Source: Erwinia pyrifoliae DSM 12163
GTDB taxonomy: Bacteria; Pseudomonadota; Gammaproteobacteria; Enterobacterales; Enterobacteriaceae
Assembly: GCF_000026985.1 (NCBI RefSeq)
Contig: NC_017390.1
Location: forward strand, 108,629-166,445
Reading direction: 5' to 3'
DNA length: 57,817 nt
The position numbers were made by a program, and so were the translations under genes. Below the pieces are notes generated by a model that had not been told where the DNA came from, searched no databases, and saw nothing but the letters and a program-made list of their open reading frames with translations. Each line of letters begins with the position of its first letter. Positions within the stretch are counted from its first letter, which is position 1. Positions 47,919 to 57,817 of the stretch are shown one piece after another.

Positions 47919-48806
47919 TCAACCCCCGGCGGCAACAGGAATGCAATTTGAGTGGCCGGAACCATGCAGGCGTTTCAGGGTATTGTCCGCCGCGCTGAGC
48001 CCGTTATAGGGGCCGATAACGACGCGGTTCCAGCCACCGCCGGTAGTGATGCGGCTTTCGAAGCCTTCAAATGCCAGCTGGGCGCGGATGGACTCAGCCT
48101 GTTCGCTGCCTTTGAATGAACCGCATTGCACAACCCAGCGTTGGGCGGCCTGTTTTTCCGCTTCTTTCGGTTTGTTTTCAGCTTTCGGCTGCGGGGCTGC
48201 TTCCGGTTTTACCTGACGAACCGGCTCACGCGTTGCCGGCGTAACGGTAACGGAATGGGGAGAAGGAATCGGCGTGCGCGACGACTGAATGATCTGCGCG
48301 GGCATGCGCGACTGCTGCTGTAACTGGTTCTGCTGCTGGCGTTGCAGGGTCTGCTGGCGCTGCACCGGGGTTTGCTCGTTCCATGGCACTTCGTTGAGCT
48401 GGGTTGGCTGCTGGCGCATATCCGCCTGCATTTGATCCAGCAGCTGTCGCTGCTCATCGGTGAGCTGCGCCTGCGAATGCGCTTCACCGCCTGACGTCGG
48501 CTCCGTGGGTGTTGGAACGCCAATCTGGCGATTCTCCAGTTCTTTTATATAGCGCCAGCGCTCTTCCGGCTTGGGTGGCAGCCCGTTGCCGGTTGCTTTG
48601 TGGTCCGCCATCATCGGCGTCTCTTCTTTTTTATGATGTGCAATAAACCACAGGCCACCCACGAAGGTTACCAGAACGGCGACTGCCAGCACTATCATGA
48701 TTTTCGATACGCCCGTTCCGCTGCTGCGTTTTTTGCCGCGACTGCGGGTTTTTTTACCACGCGTCCCTGTCGCCCGCCCGCGGCTTACATAATCTCTTTG
48801 TGCCAC
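47919..48806 (-). CDS. ftsN: Cell-division protein FtsN
   Basis: A 295-residue bitopic inner-membrane divisome activator. The N-terminus MAQRDYVSRGR is cytoplasmic and basic (FtsA contact). One membrane span is at about residues 33-55 (MIVLAVAVLVTFVGGLWFIAHH). The essential periplasmic helices (PPKPEERWRYIKELENRQ) and a Gln/Pro-rich linker (about 120-210) follow. A C-terminal SPOR domain (about 218-295, RWVVQCGSFKGSEQAESI) binds denuded septal murein. It is slightly shorter than E. coli FtsN (319), the difference being in the linker. Confidence 0.96.
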   Translation of the reverse strand: MAQRDYVSRGRATGTRGKKTRSRGKKRSSGTGVSKIMIVLAVAVLVTFVGGLWFIAHHKKEETPMMADHKATGNGLPPKPEERWRYIKELENRQIGVPTPTEPTSGGEAHSQAQLTDEQRQLLDQMQADMRQQPTQLNEVPWNEQTPVQRQQTLQRQQQNQLQQQSRMPAQIIQSSRTPIPSPHSVTVTPATREPVRQVKPEAAPQPKAENKPKEAEKQAAQRWVVQCGSFKGSEQAESIRAQLAFEGFESRITTGGGWNRVVIGPYNGLSAADNTLKRLHGSGHSNCIPVAAGG

Positions 48807-48976
48807 TATCGATCCGCTAATATTCTATAAAAGGTAGGCCGGGTGAAAAATGGTGCAGGTTGCCCGGCGATGGTCCGCCATGTTACTTAAGGGGCGGAAG
48901 TTTGACCAGCGGCGATCTTACTAAGAATGCGCTGATTTACCCTCCGGAATGAGGGAAACCCGTCACTGCAGAAAAT

Positions 48977-50029
48977 TCAGTCACGCTCGCGCAGCGAAGG
49001 TGCAGTACTACCACGGATTTTCAACTCGAAATCCAGCAACCTTGAACCGTTGCTGACGGTTTTTCCCTGTAGCTGCTCTAGTAAGAGTAGCATCGCTTCG
49101 CGGCCGATGTTGAATCGCGGCTGAGCCACGGTAGTTAACTGTGGATCGCTATAGCGTGACAACTCTATATCATCGAAACCGATCAGCGACAGGTCTTGCG
49201 GCACGCGCAGCCCCATGTTTTTCGCCTGTGACATGGCACCCAGAGCAATAATATCGCTGTGACAGAACAGCGCGTCGGGCGGTTTTGGTAGCCTCATCAA
49301 CTGTTTCATTGCCTGTGAACCAGCGTCGAAAGTAAAGTCACCGCGCACAATGTATTGTGGATCCACGGTGACGCCGTGACGACGCAATGCCTGAATGTAG
49401 CCCTGCAGGCGATACTGGCACAGTGGCATCTCCTCCGGCCCGCCAATACAGGCTATGCGCCGGTGGCCGAGTTTCTGCAGATGGCTAACTGCTTCAAAAG
49501 CCGCCGTCAGGTTATCGATATGCACCGTCGGTATTTCCCGCTCCGGGTCAAATTCATTGGCCATCACCATCGGCGGCAAAAGACGCGGATCCTCCATGCT
49601 GGTATCAAACGGTATTGACGACCCCAGCACCACCACGCCGTCCGTCTGGCGCGTCAGCATCATATTTCGGAACGATTTCTCCTGCTGGCTCTGGTGCGCG
49701 CAGTCGCCGATCAGCACCAGATAGCCGTGCCCGGCAGCGACAACCTCAATGCCACGAATGATTTCACTGAAAAAAGGGTCACAGATATCCGGGACAATGA
49801 CCAATATGGTGCGTGATTCACCACGTCTGGCGTTACGGGCGATGGAATGAGCGGAGTAACCAACGGCAATAACCGCCTGTTCAACTTTACTGCGCGTGGC
49901 AGCGGAAACCTTTTCCGGATTCATCAGGGCGCGGGAAACCGTTGCCGTGGATACGCCTGCCTTGTTCGCCACGTCCTTCATGGTCGCCACGGTGGTATCT
50001 TGATTGTGCTCCAACGTTTCTCTCCTCAC
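48977..50029 (-). CDS. cytR: LacI-family repressor CytR
   Basis: A 350-residue regulator with an N-terminal helix-turn-helix (MKDVANKAGVSTATVSRALMNP, about 17-38) and a periplasmic-binding-protein-like effector domain that binds cytidine. ILVIVPDICDPFFSEIIRGIEV, MVMANEFDPE and GPEEMPLCQYRLQGYIQALRR match E. coli CytR closely. CytR works with CRP to repress nucleoside uptake and catabolism genes. The N-terminus is a few residues longer than E. coli. The 194-base upstream gap (50030-50223) precedes the priA stop. Confidence 0.96.
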   Translation of the reverse strand: MRRETLEHNQDTTVATMKDVANKAGVSTATVSRALMNPEKVSAATRSKVEQAVIAVGYSAHSIARNARRGESRTILVIVPDICDPFFSEIIRGIEVVAAGHGYLVLIGDCAHQSQQEKSFRNMMLTRQTDGVVVLGSSIPFDTSMEDPRLLPPMVMANEFDPEREIPTVHIDNLTAAFEAVSHLQKLGHRRIACIGGPEEMPLCQYRLQGYIQALRRHGVTVDPQYIVRGDFTFDAGSQAMKQLMRLPKPPDALFCHSDIIALGAMSQAKNMGLRVPQDLSLIGFDDIELSRYSDPQLTTVAQPRFNIGREAMLLLLEQLQGKTVSNGSRLLDFELKIRGSTAPSLRERD

Positions 50030-50223
50030 GCCAGCTTAAGCAGCTGACCTGACCAACTTATAGCGATGAAAATTTACGCTAGTTCAGGCTTATCTTCCTG
50101 CAGCCAACAATCTCGCATTCTTAACAAATATAGCGGCACGCTGTTACTTAATTTGCATAAAAGTTGTGACTTGTGCGACTTTTTTCGATCCGCTACGCAA
50201 CTTTGCAGGTACAAGGTGCGCCG

Positions 50224-52563
<2,340 letters not shown>

Positions 52564-52638
52564 TTAATCTTCGTGTGGTGCCGGTGCAGGATTATTCCTG
52601 GCGCGGGAGAGCGACACGGCCTTAACTGAGGTTTTCCC

Positions 52639-52851
52639 ATGAAAAAAGGTATTCACCCAAATTACGCTGAAGTTACTGCTAAATGTTCTTGCGGTAACGA
52701 AATCAAAACCCGCTCTACCGTGGGTCATGACCTGAACCTGGACGTGTGCGGCAACTGCCACCCGTTCTATACCGGTAAGCAGCGTGACGTTGCCAGCGGT
52801 GGTCGTGTGGATCGCTTCAACAAGCGTTTCAGCATCCCAGGCAGCAAATAA
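52639..52851 (+). CDS. rpmE: 50S ribosomal protein L31 (zinc-binding form)
   Basis: A 70-residue ribosomal protein bridging the subunits. The four cysteines of the zinc-binding (C+) form are present (CSCG at 16-19, CGNC at 37-40), unlike the zinc-free paralogue Ykg[22 protein letters not shown] and [13 protein letters not shown] are typical, and the length is identical to E. coli. It is divergent from priA. Confidence 0.99.
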   Translation: MKKGIHPNYAEVTAKCSCGNEIKTRSTVGHDLNLDVCGNCHPFYTGKQRDVASGGRVDRFNKRFSIPGSK

Positions 52852-52890
52852 GCAATCCGCCAGAAACGTTTACCGTTTCGGATGCAAGAA

Positions 52891-52915
52891 AACCCGGCTT
52901 CGGCTGGGTTTTTTT
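52891..52915 (+). terminator. Intrinsic terminator after rpmE
   Basis: An eight-pair stem (AACCCGGC / GCTGGGTT, with one wobble) capped by a TTCG tetraloop is followed by five further T residues. Confidence 0.88.
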
Positions 52916-53266
52916 ATGGCGTTTATTCAGCAAACGGTGGCGATGCGGGTTATCGCATCACGGCCCCGCACCGAACGATGACCGATGCAGAAAGTACTGA
53001 CAGGCATGCCGATGCGTGACCCATATAATGAAGGAGAAAAGGCGGCTATAAACGCCGTCGTGGCTGCCGCCGGTGTTTTAGAAGATGAGGTACACATCCA
53101 CCTCAATACGACATCGATGAAGACTGGCGGTAACGGGCGTGGCGACTCAGTCAGCAGTCAGGCATGAGTCCGACTCAGTTAGACGTTAAGGAAAATCTCA
53201 AACTTGAATTCGTCTGCTATTGAGATTAATCTTACGCTATCTTAATCGGACCAGAGTACAAAACTG
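52916..53266. other. Non-conserved gap after rpmE with a small inverted repeat
   Basis: This stretch begins the accessory region. A 60-codon open frame at 52985-53167 has no good ribosome binding site or recognised family and is not called. A perfect 8-base inverted repeat (AATCTCAA at 53194-53201, TTGAGATT at 53220-53227) lies about 40 bases above the next small gene and could be an operator. CGACTCAGT occurs twice (53143 and 53171). Confidence 0.4.
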
Positions 53267-53488
53267 ATGTTGATTAATTTAAATACTTTCGCTGCAATGT
53301 TGCGCGCCCGGCCGGGGGAGCTTCTACACAATGTCAGAAATACCGGCTGCTTCAAAGGCATGACGCTTCCCAAAGCAATCGATAAAAACCTGGACAAAAG
53401 ATACAAATTCGCCCCGCATTATATGTTTGATATGACTGATGCCATCGAATTTAAGACGAAAATCGATAACGCTCAGCCTAAACGATGA
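53267..53488 (+). CDS. Small hypothetical protein
   Basis: A 73-residue basic protein (LINLNTFAAMLRARPGELLHN at the start, ending DNAQPKR). The pattern of a short helix pair followed by a basic stretch suggests a small DNA-binding or phage-type protein, but I do not recognise it and the ribosome binding site is weak. An inverted repeat lies upstream. It stands alone between rpmE and the polysaccharide export genes, at the junction of conserved and accessory sequence. Confidence 0.4.
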   Translation: MLINLNTFAAMLRARPGELLHNVRNTGCFKGMTLPKAIDKNLDKRYKFAPHYMFDMTDAIEFKTKIDNAQPKR

Positions 53489-53895
53489 AATCTTTCTTTT
53501 GCCATTATAAGTCCGGTTGCCGGGTACGACTTATGACAAGGGAATTACCGTAAGTTATTTCATTTTTTATCAACAGAGGCAGGGGTATGGAAATTGATGG
53601 ATGTGTTCATTCGATGCACCGCTATGACTTGCCCTAACTCAAATTAAAATAAATAACCCGATGGTAAATAAATTTCTTATAGATAGTGAATCTTCCTGCC
53701 AGCCTTATCAAGTAAAAATCAGGTGGTAGCTGCCATTTTTTTGTTAATTATCAAAGTCTTAATTTATGGTGTTTCGATGCATTGATAATCTCTTCTGTGA
53801 TATAGTTTCGTTGTTAGTAAGGCCCTGTCTGGGTATGCTCACGGTTGAGACACAACTGTGAAAAGTTAAAATTTCGGGTAAATGGTGCAGTAAAA
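53489..53895. other. A+T-rich leader of the polysaccharide export genes
   Basis: About 400 bases with no supported gene upstream of wzm. The sequence is A+T-rich and probably carries the operon promoter; TATAGTTTCG at about 53801 contains a possible -10 (TATAGT). No JUMPstart or ops element (GGCGGTAG) was found by eye. Confidence 0.4.
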
Positions 53896-54666
53896 ATGAA
53901 CGATTTAAAGGCAGCGCTTGCCAGGTATCAATTATGGGTGTCATTGGGGTGGAACGATGTGTTAGGCCGATACCGGAGGTCGGTGCTCGGGCCGTTCTGG
54001 ATAACCATATCAATGGGCGTTACCATATCAGCGATGGGACCTCTTTATGGGTCTTTGTTCGGGGCGGGATCTGAAAACTTTATCATGCATCTTGCGTTAG
54101 GCATGATTTTCTGGGCATTTTTGTCGTCATCTATTAACGATTCCTGCGGAATATTTAATGACTCAGCGACGATTATAAAGCAATCCGATCTTCCTTTATA
54201 TATTTATATTCTTCGCGTTTTTTATCGGCAATTATCCATACTCTTACACAACTGTATAATTATCCCTTTTATAATATACATTACTCATTCTAGCGTTAAT
54301 TGGCATTTAATTCTGTTCCTCCCCGCGCTTGCCGTGACGTCTGTGACTCTTGTCTCTGTCGGCATGATTTTAGGGGTTTTTTGTACACGCTACAGGGATA
54401 TGGGGCCGGTCGTACAAAGTATCATAACACTGTGCTTTTTCGTCACGCCTATTATCTGGTCTCCGGAGCAACTTCCGCAAGGTAGAAGAGAGTTTGTAGA
54501 CTACAACATCTTCTATTATTACCTCGAGCTTCTCAGAAAACCCCTCATGGGCGCAGCTCCAGAAACATATATATGGGTAGTAGCAGGTGCAACTTCTGTA
54601 ATAATGTTGATCCTCTCCGGTCTGATCCTTTCAAAAAATCGCTCAAAAATCGTTTACTGGTTATAA
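53896..54666 (+). CDS. wzm: Polysaccharide ABC exporter permease (Wzm type)
   Basis: A 256-residue inner-membrane ABC-2 permease with about six spans. RYRRSVLGPFWITISMGV (about 24-41) is the hallmark of the Wzm/KpsM family, and CFFVTPIIWSPEQLP (about 186-200) the second. With Wzt it moves a completed undecaprenyl-diphosphate-linked O-polysaccharide to the periplasm. The ATG at 53896 gives MNDLKAALARYQLWVSLGW. Three bases separate it from wzt. Capsule or teichoic-type substrates are alternatives, but a WaaL ligase in the same window favours O-antigen. Confidence 0.9.
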   Translation: MNDLKAALARYQLWVSLGWNDVLGRYRRSVLGPFWITISMGVTISAMGPLYGSLFGAGSENFIMHLALGMIFWAFLSSSINDSCGIFNDSATIIKQSDLPLYIYILRVFYRQLSILLHNCIIIPFIIYITHSSVNWHLILFLPALAVTSVTLVSVGMILGVFCTRYRDMGPVVQSIITLCFFVTPIIWSPEQLPQGRREFVDYNIFYYYLELLRKPLMGAAPETYIWVVAGATSVIMLILSGLILSKNRSKIVYWL

Positions 54667-54669
54667 TAT

Positions 54670-55377
54670 ATGAAAATAAAATGTCAGCAAGTTGGTGTTA
54701 AATTTCCAATATTTAATTCTAACCAACGTTCTTTCAAAAAAAGCCTTTTCGGAGCAGCATCCGGAGGGCGAATTGGATCAACTAAGTCAGGCCTTGTTGA
54801 AGTTGAAGCCCTGAAAAACATTACTTTCGAACTCTCCAGAGGCGACAGGCTTGCTCTTATTGGGCATAACGGTTCAGGTAAAACTACTATGCTCAGAGTT
54901 CTTGCAGGGGCCTACAAGCCGACCTCAGGGAAGTTTGAAAGTCATGGACGTGTGACAAGTCTTATTGACCCTATGATGGGGATGGACGGAGAACTCACTG
55001 GGCTGGAAAATATAAAACTACGAGGTCTGTTCCTCGGATTATCAAAAGTCGAAATAAAAAATATTACGGAAGAAGTCGTTGAGTTCAGCGAATTAGGTGA
55101 CTTTATCAAAGTACCGGTAAGAACCTATTCCAGCGGGATGGTTCTCCGGCTAGGGTTTTCTATTTCTACAGCTATCACGCCTGAAATACTTTTGATGGAT
55201 GAGTGGATGAGCGTAGGGGATGAGAATTTCAAGAAGAAAGCAGAGCAGAGATTAAACGATTTCATTTCTAAAGCCGGAATTATGGTTATGGCTACCCACG
55301 ACCACAATCTCGCAAAATCCGTATGCAATAAATTTATCAAATTAGAACACGGTGAAATTGTTACTTTAGCTGATTAA
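54670..55377 (+). CDS. wzt: Polysaccharide ABC exporter ATPase (Wzt type, no C-terminal sugar-binding domain)
   Basis: A 235-residue ATPase of the Wzt/TagH/KpsT family. Walker A is GHNGSGKTT (65-73). A long Q-loop region with LIDPMMGMDGELTGLENIKLRG follows, then the signature YSSGMVLRLGFS and Walker B ILLMDEW. It ends after the nucleotide-binding domain; the extra C-terminal carbohydrate-binding domain of O8/O9a-type Wzt (about 430 residues) is missing. This short type goes with polymers that do not need a terminal cap for export recognition. Confidence 0.9.
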   Translation: MKIKCQQVGVKFPIFNSNQRSFKKSLFGAASGGRIGSTKSGLVEVEALKNITFELSRGDRLALIGHNGSGKTTMLRVLAGAYKPTSGKFESHGRVTSLIDPMMGMDGELTGLENIKLRGLFLGLSKVEIKNITEEVVEFSELGDFIKVPVRTYSSGMVLRLGFSISTAITPEILLMDEWMSVGDENFKKKAEQRLNDFISKAGIMVMATHDHNLAKSVCNKFIKLEHGEIVTLAD

Positions 55378-55413
55378 GAAGCACAATTTTAAAAACCTAT
55401 TTGGGAAACATAA

Positions 55414-56475
55414 ATGAATCAGAATGTTCAAAATTTCGACGGTAAGATCGAATTAAGCATCATTATACCGGCCTTTAATGTTATGGAGTACATTATAGAG
55501 TGTATAGATTCTGTGCTGGTACAATGGACTGAGAGCATAGAAATTATTGTTGTAAATGATGGTTCAACTGATGGAACCGACGTTCTTTTGGCAAAAGTGT
55601 ATGGAAGTAATGAAAAAGTTACCATTATCAATCAGGAAAATAAGGGGCTGTCGTCGGCCAGAAATATGGGCTTATCAAAGGCCAGGGGAAGGTACATCGC
55701 ACTTTTAGACGGTGACGACACGCTTAAATCAAATAGCCTCAAAAAAATAATGAGTTGCCTTGAGAAGAACTCTCCAGATGTTCTTATGGTAGATCATATG
55801 ATGTCCTGGGATGATGGCGGGTTGTATGTGAAAAAATACGAAGGGAAATTGGTTAAAAATAACTTACTGGATGTAGAAGAAAATGCTGTTTTATCAAAGG
55901 TATATGATAATTCCGAGGTTTATATATGGAAGTACATTTTCAGAAGCGATTTTTACAGGAAAAAAGAATTTCCAGTTGGTCGTAATTTTGAAGATGTAAG
56001 AATATTTCCATTCTTGCTTAAGCAGTGCCGTACATTTTTCTACCTTCCCGTCATATTTATAAATTATAAACAACGTGAAGCCAGTATATTAAAAACAAAA
56101 AGCGTCAAAAACGTCCTCGACTTATCTTCTTCACCTGTTGATTTTCTGGATGAAGGCGGTAAGGATTTATTGACCAAAAATGAAGCGATCAGTTATACCG
56201 CCTTTTGCATGAAGGTATTTGTCTGGTCAGTACAGGATCTGTTGATCAGTAATGGCGGCTACCAGCACGTAAAAGTACTGTTGGATAATAACAAGAAATC
56301 GATCATTTGTGATAAAAATGAAGCCCTCAAGCTTCTTAAACTGAATGATAGAAAGAATTATGTTCTGTACAGAATGCTGACCTCTTCTGTTATTACCTTA
56401 AAGGCTGTTTTTTACCTTTTCAATAAGAATAAGTTCACAAAAAACTTTTTGAGAAAAATATACAACAGCATCTAA
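55414..56475 (+). CDS. Family 2 glycosyltransferase of the O-polysaccharide block
   Basis: A 353-residue GT-A enzyme. The N-terminus has ELSIIIPAFNVMEYI, IIVVNDGSTDGTD and SSARNMGLSKARG, then LLDGDDTL with the metal-binding Asp residues (about 94-100). The C-terminal half (about 210-353) has no recognised domain and is Lys/Asn-rich. It resembles the GT2 enzyme at the left end of the window in layout but is a distinct sequence. Sugar specificity is unknown. The low G+C content matches its neighbours. Confidence 0.85.
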   Translation: MNQNVQNFDGKIELSIIIPAFNVMEYIIECIDSVLVQWTESIEIIVVNDGSTDGTDVLLAKVYGSNEKVTIINQENKGLSSARNMGLSKARGRYIALLDGDDTLKSNSLKKIMSCLEKNSPDVLMVDHMMSWDDGGLYVKKYEGKLVKNNLLDVEENAVLSKVYDNSEVYIWKYIFRSDFYRKKEFPVGRNFEDVRIFPFLLKQCRTFFYLPVIFINYKQREASILKTKSVKNVLDLSSSPVDFLDEGGKDLLTKNEAISYTAFCMKVFVWSVQDLLISNGGYQHVKVLLDNNKKSIICDKNEALKLLKLNDRKNYVLYRMLTSSVITLKAVFYLFNKNKFTKNFLRKIYNSI

Positions 56476-56518
56476 ATTCAAAAAACAAGTATTCAGATAT
56501 AGCATAAGGCAAGCGATT

Positions 56519-57589
56519 GTGAGAAATAATTATTTACAGGTTTCAAGGGGTCTGGCTTCATTAATCGTTTGCCTTCATCATTTGTTTGTAACACCTTACT
56601 TTTTCTATAACGCATCATCTCAGCTTTCACATTCTTCATTAGCGAATCTTGGGGATTTATCGGTAAGTTTTTTCTTTGCTCTAAGCGGCTTTGTGCTGAT
56701 CCATAGCCTCGAAAAAAATAAAGTTAAACCGTTCGGATTCATCACGAATCGAATTCTACGAGTGTATCCCGAGTATATTCTTTGGACTACGATAGCCGTA
56801 TTTATTTACTCGATTTACGGGAATGTGTTATTTAACGTTAATTTTTACCCGCGCGACTTAACAGAATGGATATATACGTACACTTTGATTCCTTTATTTG
56901 CAAAGAAAGATTTTGCTATGGTTTCAGGAACGTCGTGGAGTCTCGTTTATGAAATGTATTTCTATGTTTTGCTGTTTTTTACCTTGTTTTTTGTTAAAAA
57001 AATAAAGCAAACCCCGCTGATTTTAACCATCACCTTCTTTTTCCTCTCTTATATGGGCAGTCATTACTTTCATACTGACAAGGGAGGATGGGTTTATTAT
57101 CCCTACATAATTTCAGATTTTAATTGTCTTTCATTTTCATTTGGGATGATGGTTTACTATTTCAAGGATAAATTCAAATTCAGTTTGTTTTCTGCCTTAA
57201 GCATCATCTTTTCAATTTTAATTGTTTTCATACTTACCGGTAGTACGGATACCAGCCATGTAAACTATGTTTTCATCTCAACTTTCATTCTTTTCTTTGT
57301 GACGAATATCAGGCAGGTCAATTCTACCTCTCTTGTTGGTAAAAAGCTTTTAAGCTGTGCGATTTTCTTGGGTGATTCATCTTATACTTTGTATATTACG
57401 CATTTGCTTTACGCCAAATTAGCCTGGGCTATTATTTCAATGGGTCATTACCTTCTGGCTGTTATTTTGAACATATTTGTTATCTTAATAGCATGTGTTA
57501 AATATCAGTATATAGGTAAGCCTTTGAACTCATTCGTAAAAAAATGGCAAATAAAGGCTAAATCTCATCTCCGATTTTATCATTTCTGA
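56519..57589 (+). CDS. Membrane acyltransferase, family 3 (OafA-like)
   Basis: A 356-residue integral membrane protein of the acyltransferase-3 family with about ten spans. The N-terminal catalytic motif SRGLASLIVCLHHLFV contains the conserved arginine and histidine (R-x10-H), followed by FFALSGFVLIHS, SWSLVYEMYFYVL and a C-terminal YTLYITHLL. Such proteins O-acetylate or otherwise acylate O-antigen or exopolysaccharide sugars at the membrane. The start is a GTG at 56519 with a weak AAGG site upstream; a later start would remove the catalytic arginine. Confidence 0.88.
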   Translation: MRNNYLQVSRGLASLIVCLHHLFVTPYFFYNASSQLSHSSLANLGDLSVSFFFALSGFVLIHSLEKNKVKPFGFITNRILRVYPEYILWTTIAVFIYSIYGNVLFNVNFYPRDLTEWIYTYTLIPLFAKKDFAMVSGTSWSLVYEMYFYVLLFFTLFFVKKIKQTPLILTITFFFLSYMGSHYFHTDKGGWVYYPYIISDFNCLSFSFGMMVYYFKDKFKFSLFSALSIIFSILIVFILTGSTDTSHVNYVFISTFILFFVTNIRQVNSTSLVGKKLLSCAIFLGDSSYTLYITHLLYAKLAWAIISMGHYLLAVILNIFVILIACVKYQYIGKPLNSFVKKWQIKAKSHLRFYHF

Positions 57590-57817
57590 TTTACCAGCCT
57601 AAATGGCTGAACTGTCCCAGGCGTGGTTACCCTCCGCCAGGCGATGAAAAAGCGCCAGGTGTTTTCGACAAACGACTCGGTAGGTAAGGTGACTTATCTG
57701 GCGAACAGGGACGCTTCGGAAAAATAAAGTATGCCAATCCACAACGGGCGACGGGTGATGAGCCGGTTGATTATCGCGTTCGCCGATCGCCTGAGCGCCC
57801 ACATTTAATACGGTGGC
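57590..57817. other. Right edge, nothing recognised
   Basis: The last 228 bases are clearly richer in G+C than the preceding 4 kb. Both strands contain short open stretches interrupted by stops. It may be the edge of an insertion-sequence remnant or the next operon's leader, but I cannot assign it. Confidence 0.3.

Noticed and set aside
52985..53167. A 60-codon open frame after rpmE
   Set aside because: Several alternative ATGs, no good ribosome binding site, no recognised similarity.

Overview
The window is a chromosomal segment of a member of the Enterobacterales, most likely the genus Erwinia. The backbone genes closely resemble their Escherichia coli counterparts in sequence and length, and they largely follow E. 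coli order: waaC-waaF-hldD; yibQ-envC-yibN-grxC-secB-gpsA-cysE-trmL; cpxAR/cpxP-fieF-pfkA-sbp-cdh; tpiA-yiiQ-yiiR-fpr-glpX-glpK-glpF-zapB-rraA-hslUV-ftsN-cytR-priA-rpmE. Several genes expected at these junctions in E. coli are absent (tdh/kbl, gpmI, menA). The assignment to Erwinia is inferred from this gene content and general sequence character; it has not been tested by any search.

Layout. Positions 1-6292 (minus strand) hold a lipopolysaccharide core block: a GT2 glycosyltransferase cut by the left edge, an O-antigen ligase, a GT4 glycosyltransferase, waaC, waaF and hldD. Positions 6485-19885 carry cell-division, redox, secretion, cysteine, Cpx envelope-stress, metal-efflux, glycolysis and sulfate genes. 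Positions 19949-20971 encode a YhjD-like membrane protein. Positions 32417-52851 return to conserved chromosome: a PhzF-family isomerase, a broken MocR-type regulator, mqo, tpiA, the glycerol genes (split by an ACR3-like transporter gene), zapB, rraA, hslUV, ftsN, cytR, priA and rpmE. Positions 52916-57817 are an A+T-rich polysaccharide block after rpmE: an ABC polysaccharide exporter (Wzm/Wzt type), a GT2 glycosyltransferase and a membrane acyltransferase. With the ligase at the left end, this gives both the export and the attachment parts of an O-polysaccharide pathway.

The most unusual part is 21842-32336, an A+T-rich, tightly packed twelve-gene operon inserted (with yhjD, yddE and mqo) between cdh and tpiA, which are neighbours in E. 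coli. It encodes a short self-processing S-adenosylmethionine decarboxylase, an aminopropyltransferase-like protein with an altered cofactor loop, an arginine:glycine-type amidinotransferase, a PaaK-like adenylate-forming enzyme, a classical ATP-grasp ligase, a three-part ABC-2 exporter, a membrane desaturase/hydroxylase, a circularly permuted ATP-grasp ligase, an 80-residue zinc-ribbon protein and a GNAT-like acetyltransferase. I read it as a biosynthesis-and-export locus for a guanidinylated, aminopropylated amide natural product that uses no carrier protein, NRPS or PKS module. The product is unknown to me and the pathway is inference.

Visible regulatory signals include a perfect CpxR box between cpxR and cpxP, a near-consensus GlpR operator upstream of glpF, a strong sigma70 promoter for rpmE, a promoter that decides the start of yhjD, and intrinsic terminators after cpxP, pfkA, sbp, zapB, hslU, ftsN and rpmE. 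No rRNA, CRISPR array, complete insertion sequence or recognisable tRNA was seen.
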